Shown one piece after another: positions 62,059-64,000 of a stretch of 64,000 nucleotides of DNA. The stretch comes from Prevotellaceae bacterium KH2P17 (GTDB lineage Bacteria; Bacteroidota; Bacteroidia; Bacteroidales; Bacteroidaceae), in assembly GCA_900199655.1 (NCBI GenBank), contig FZRE01000009.1, forward strand, positions 78,699-142,698, in the 5' to 3' direction. Within the stretch, counting starts at the first letter, position 1. Every line of letters starts with the position of its first letter. A model generated the notes under the pieces. The model was not told the DNA's origin. It made no database searches and worked only from the letters and a program-made list of their open reading frames with translations. The position numbers and the translations under genes are program-made.

Positions 62059-63120
62059 TTATAATCTTCTTCCACGTCTCTTCTTCCTGTTGGCTTGGTT
62101 TCTGAGTTTACGCTGCCACGCAACTTCGGCATAGTCATCGCCCTGTGCGGTTGGTGTAATCAAATCGCCCAATCCTTCTACGACTTCATCGGCTGCGCCA
62201 ACGATGGTGTCTGCCACTGCACCAATGGGATTCTGCACTTGTGAGGTGTCATTATCTCGTGAGATTGAGGAACGGCTCTTGGGTACGAGTTGATAACCTG
62301 TGTCAGATTGTTCTTTCTTTTCGGTTACCTCTTGTATTGTTTGATATGATTTATTTGATTCTTCTTTGTTGATTGGTTCAAAGTTCTTCTGCAGGGAACG
62401 ATAGCCGAACTCCCTGCCGATTTCGGATGCCTTGAAGGATTGTCCTTCGTATGAGAACTTCAAGCCATAGACTTTGCCCTGCCTGTTTCTCATGCGTTCG
62501 ATAGCCACACCATTCTTGTTCAACTCGTAGAGGAACATGGAATGCCCCGTGATATCTGTACCCTTGTACTTATTAAGCAGATTATAACAGATTTGTCGCA
62601 TCTCTTTCTTGGTTTGCTCCCTTGTCGGGTTGGCTTTTGGCTCCTGATGCTGTTTTTTCGCCTTGACTTCCTTTGCAATGGTCATGCCATACTTACGGCT
62701 GAGTTCCTCTGCTACCCTCGCTGCCCTGTTGCTCACAAAGGTGGTATCATAGACCTCTCCATATAGGCTGATGCGGTTGGCAATGATGTGGATGTGCATA
62801 TTGTCGGTATCCTTGTGCGTTACCGCCACCCACTGGTGATTTTCAAGTCCCATCTGTCTGGTAAAATTCGATGCAAGGTTGCGGACTGATTCGAGGCTCA
62901 GCCTTTTCTCGTCTGTCGGTGCAATACCGATTTCAATGCGCAGGAACTTGTTCCTGCACCTTGTGTTGTAATCGCTGACCATCTTCATTTCCCCGTAAAT
63001 CTCCTTCGGTGTAGTTCCGTAGAGATGATTGGAAACAAGATGTTGTCCGAGTTTCCCTTCTCTGAATATATAGTCCAAGGCGGTGCTTCCGTGGGCTATC
63101 GCCTTACATTTTCCTATCAT
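62059..63120 (-). CDS. Relaxase/mobilisation nuclease (MobB/BmgA-like)
   Basis: A 353-residue relaxase that nicks oriT and pilots the strand in conjugal mobilisation. The N-terminal catalytic Tyr17 is in ALDYIF, and motif III is HKDTDNMHIHIIANRI. A helical and Gly/Ser/Thr-rich tail follows (VPKSRSSISRDNDTSQVQNP), ending in basic KKRRGRRL. The start overlaps the end of the accessory gene by 17 nt. It is part of a mobilisable element that continues past the right edge. Confidence 0.92.
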   Translation of the reverse strand: MIGKCKAIAHGSTALDYIFREGKLGQHLVSNHLYGTTPKEIYGEMKMVSDYNTRCRNKFLRIEIGIAPTDEKRLSLESVRNLASNFTRQMGLENHQWVAVTHKDTDNMHIHIIANRISLYGEVYDTTFVSNRAARVAEELSRKYGMTIAKEVKAKKQHQEPKANPTREQTKKEMRQICYNLLNKYKGTDITGHSMFLYELNKNGVAIERMRNRQGKVYGLKFSYEGQSFKASEIGREFGYRSLQKNFEPINKEESNKSYQTIQEVTEKKEQSDTGYQLVPKSRSSISRDNDTSQVQNPIGAVADTIVGAADEVVEGLGDLITPTAQGDDYAEVAWQRKLRNQANRKKRRGRRL

Positions 63121-63535
63121 CTCTTGTTAGATTTAAGACCTTATATATCTCATCGTCCACGCGAAAATGTGGGTCGTAAAACCGCTTAAATGCTTCCTTT
63201 GCACATAGGGAAAGGTTCTTTGTTATGAGTACCCACCTTTCGTCCTTGACCTTGATGAGGTTGGAAATCTGTGCATAGAACTTTGCTATTTGCCCAAGAA
63301 TGGCAATGGCTTCCCTCTCGTTGTCGGTCATCTTGGGGACGGCTGTTACCTCGCCGTTAAGGAGTATCTCACGGCAGTAATCAGAGAACTTCCGCCCTGC
63401 GCTTTCCGCCCTTGATTTGATACGCTGCTTTTCCTCTAAGGTGCATCTTACCTTGATGAACTCCGTCTTGTTCATCTGCTGCCCTTCCTTATCCTGTTGC
63501 TGCCATCGGGCAGATTTTCCTTTGTATCTGTTCAT
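63104..63535 (-). CDS. Relaxosome accessory protein (MobC/MobA-like)
   Basis: A 143-residue DNA-binding protein with a ribbon-helix-helix-type N-terminal region (KTEFIKVRCTLEEKQRIKSRAE). The conserved sequence AGRKFSDYCREILLNGEV and the helix AIAILGQIAKFYAQISNLIK match plasmid mobilisation relaxosome proteins. Encoded just upstream of and overlapping the relaxase. ATG at 63535 is the likely start; an internal ATG at 63475 (MNKTEF) would also give a complete fold. Confidence 0.88.
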   Translation of the reverse strand: MNRYKGKSARWQQQDKEGQQMNKTEFIKVRCTLEEKQRIKSRAESAGRKFSDYCREILLNGEVTAVPKMTDNEREAIAILGQIAKFYAQISNLIKVKDERWVLITKNLSLCAKEAFKRFYDPHFRVDDEIYKVLNLTRDDRKM

Positions 63536-63599
63536 ATAAGTTTCCTTGAAAGTTAATCATTGTAGATGATTTGTTGTTGCTTAATTCCTGAACCTTGAC

Positions 63600-63700
63600 C
63601 GATGAGAACGGAGTGATTACGGTCTAATCTCCTCGACTGTCTGACGAGGGGAGCAAGAGCAGTTTGTGGGTACAAACTGACGTCTTGCAATGTCAGCTAA
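63600..63700. other. Candidate oriT region
   Basis: The region just upstream of the relaxosome genes has two inverted repeats: CCTCG/CGAGG (63631-63649) and CAGTTTGT/ACAAACTG (63660-63679). Position, between repeats and upstream of mobC-relaxase, is the usual place for oriT. The nick site is not assigned. 63701-63924 shows no other recognised feature. Confidence 0.45.
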
Positions 63701-63924
63701 CGAAACGTTTACGCACAAGGCGTTTTGCAGTCGAAAAGTGAATGCCGTGCATTCCGTGCCTGACGGCGTTCGTGGTGTTCTCATCATTCATTATGTTTGG
63801 CAAATATCTGTTGCTATGTTCTCTAAAAAAGGATTGAGGATTTTCCTGACTTCGTCATTGCGTCACCCAAAAATTCTCATCAAATAGTTTAGCAATTTTC
63901 TGATGTTGGAAAAGCCGAGCGCGT

Positions 63925-64000
63925 TTGACCCCCGAGGGCAAGCGACGTTGACCCTTACGGGCAAAATAAGAATGACCCTCTGCGGCAAAATAAAATTGAC
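63925..64000. repeat. 23-24 bp tandem repeat array, cut by window edge
   Basis: Repeats with consensus TTGACCC..N..GGGCAAAATAA begin at 63925, 63948, 63972 (with A for the first T) and 63996, spacing 23, 24 and 24 bp. The last copy is cut by the window end. This resembles replication iterons but could be a simple minisatellite. Confidence 0.6.

Noticed and set aside
63690..63887. 65-codon plus-strand frame near the candidate oriT
   Set aside because: No promoter or coding signal; located in a region that looks non-coding and repeat-rich.

Overview
The window looks like chromosome of a Bacteroidales bacterium, most probably a Prevotella-type (Prevotellaceae) organism. Three things point there. 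Promoters have the Bacteroidetes form (TTG, about 20 bp, TAnnTTTG), ribosome binding sites are mostly not Shine-Dalgarno-like, and the gene content is typical: RprX/RprY, a GTPase-defective EF-G2 paralogue, DUF4348-type lipoprotein, LctP, a TonB-dependent receptor and BmgA/MobC-type mobilisation genes. There is no rRNA, tRNA or CRISPR array that I can see. All gene-scale assignments come from reading the sequence; no database search was run.

Layout. 1-2.3 kb: end of a cobalamin/iron uptake operon (binding protein, permease, cob(I)alamin adenosyltransferase). 2.8-12.5 kb: GNAT, pheS, DUF4348 lipoprotein, murB, MBL hydrolase, a short candidate ncRNA, a YtxH/holin-family envelope operon, SPOR lipoprotein, ruvX, def and a TPR protein. 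13.2-22.8 kb: two small unknown genes, thrS, infC-rpmI-rplT, a lipoprotein, an ABC-F ATPase and an M13 peptidase. 23.7-33.4 kb: DUF389 protein, nhaA, metA (acetyl-CoA type by its Glu111), a U32 protein, a zinc-ribbon membrane lipoprotein and a TonB-dependent receptor. 34.2-43.0 kb: the most unusual locus. It encodes a VWA-like lipoprotein, a four-helix membrane protein, a tubulin/FtsZ-like protein with a GGTGAAG box, a 1160-residue protein with an actin/Hsp70-type ATPase core, a coiled-coil protein, a zinc-ribbon membrane protein and a rhodanese lipoprotein, tightly packed on one strand. 43-55 kb: MATE exporter, tcdA, lactonase, flavodoxin, DUF169 protein, a DASS transporter, lactate permease, uracil permease and hemW. 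55.4-61.6 kb: EF-G2, a secreted sialidase, rprX-rprY. 62-64 kb: relaxase and relaxosome genes of a mobilisable element that runs off the right edge, with a candidate oriT and a 23-24 bp repeat array.

Non-coding structure. Most long intergenic gaps carry arrays of imperfect, internally palindromic units spaced exactly 22 bp apart. At least three unrelated sequence types (AGCTAT..CTTCAAG..CTTGA, ACACTTGTCG..., and GTGAGATGGCCTCAC) share this period, and some arrays switch type without losing phase. Two of these arrays lie next to a second repeat with TCATCCCCTCC ends, forming inverted copies of roughly 350 bp that flank a 10 kb block containing thrS-infC-rpmI-rplT.

How the genes work together. 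The window is mainly core housekeeping (translation factors, wall synthesis, heme and B12 handling) mixed with host-associated functions (sialidase, TonB receptor, EF-G2). The 34-43 kb locus pairs two nucleotide-dependent cytoskeleton-type folds with envelope-anchored proteins. This suggests an envelope-associated assembly or remodelling machine; its function is not known to me.
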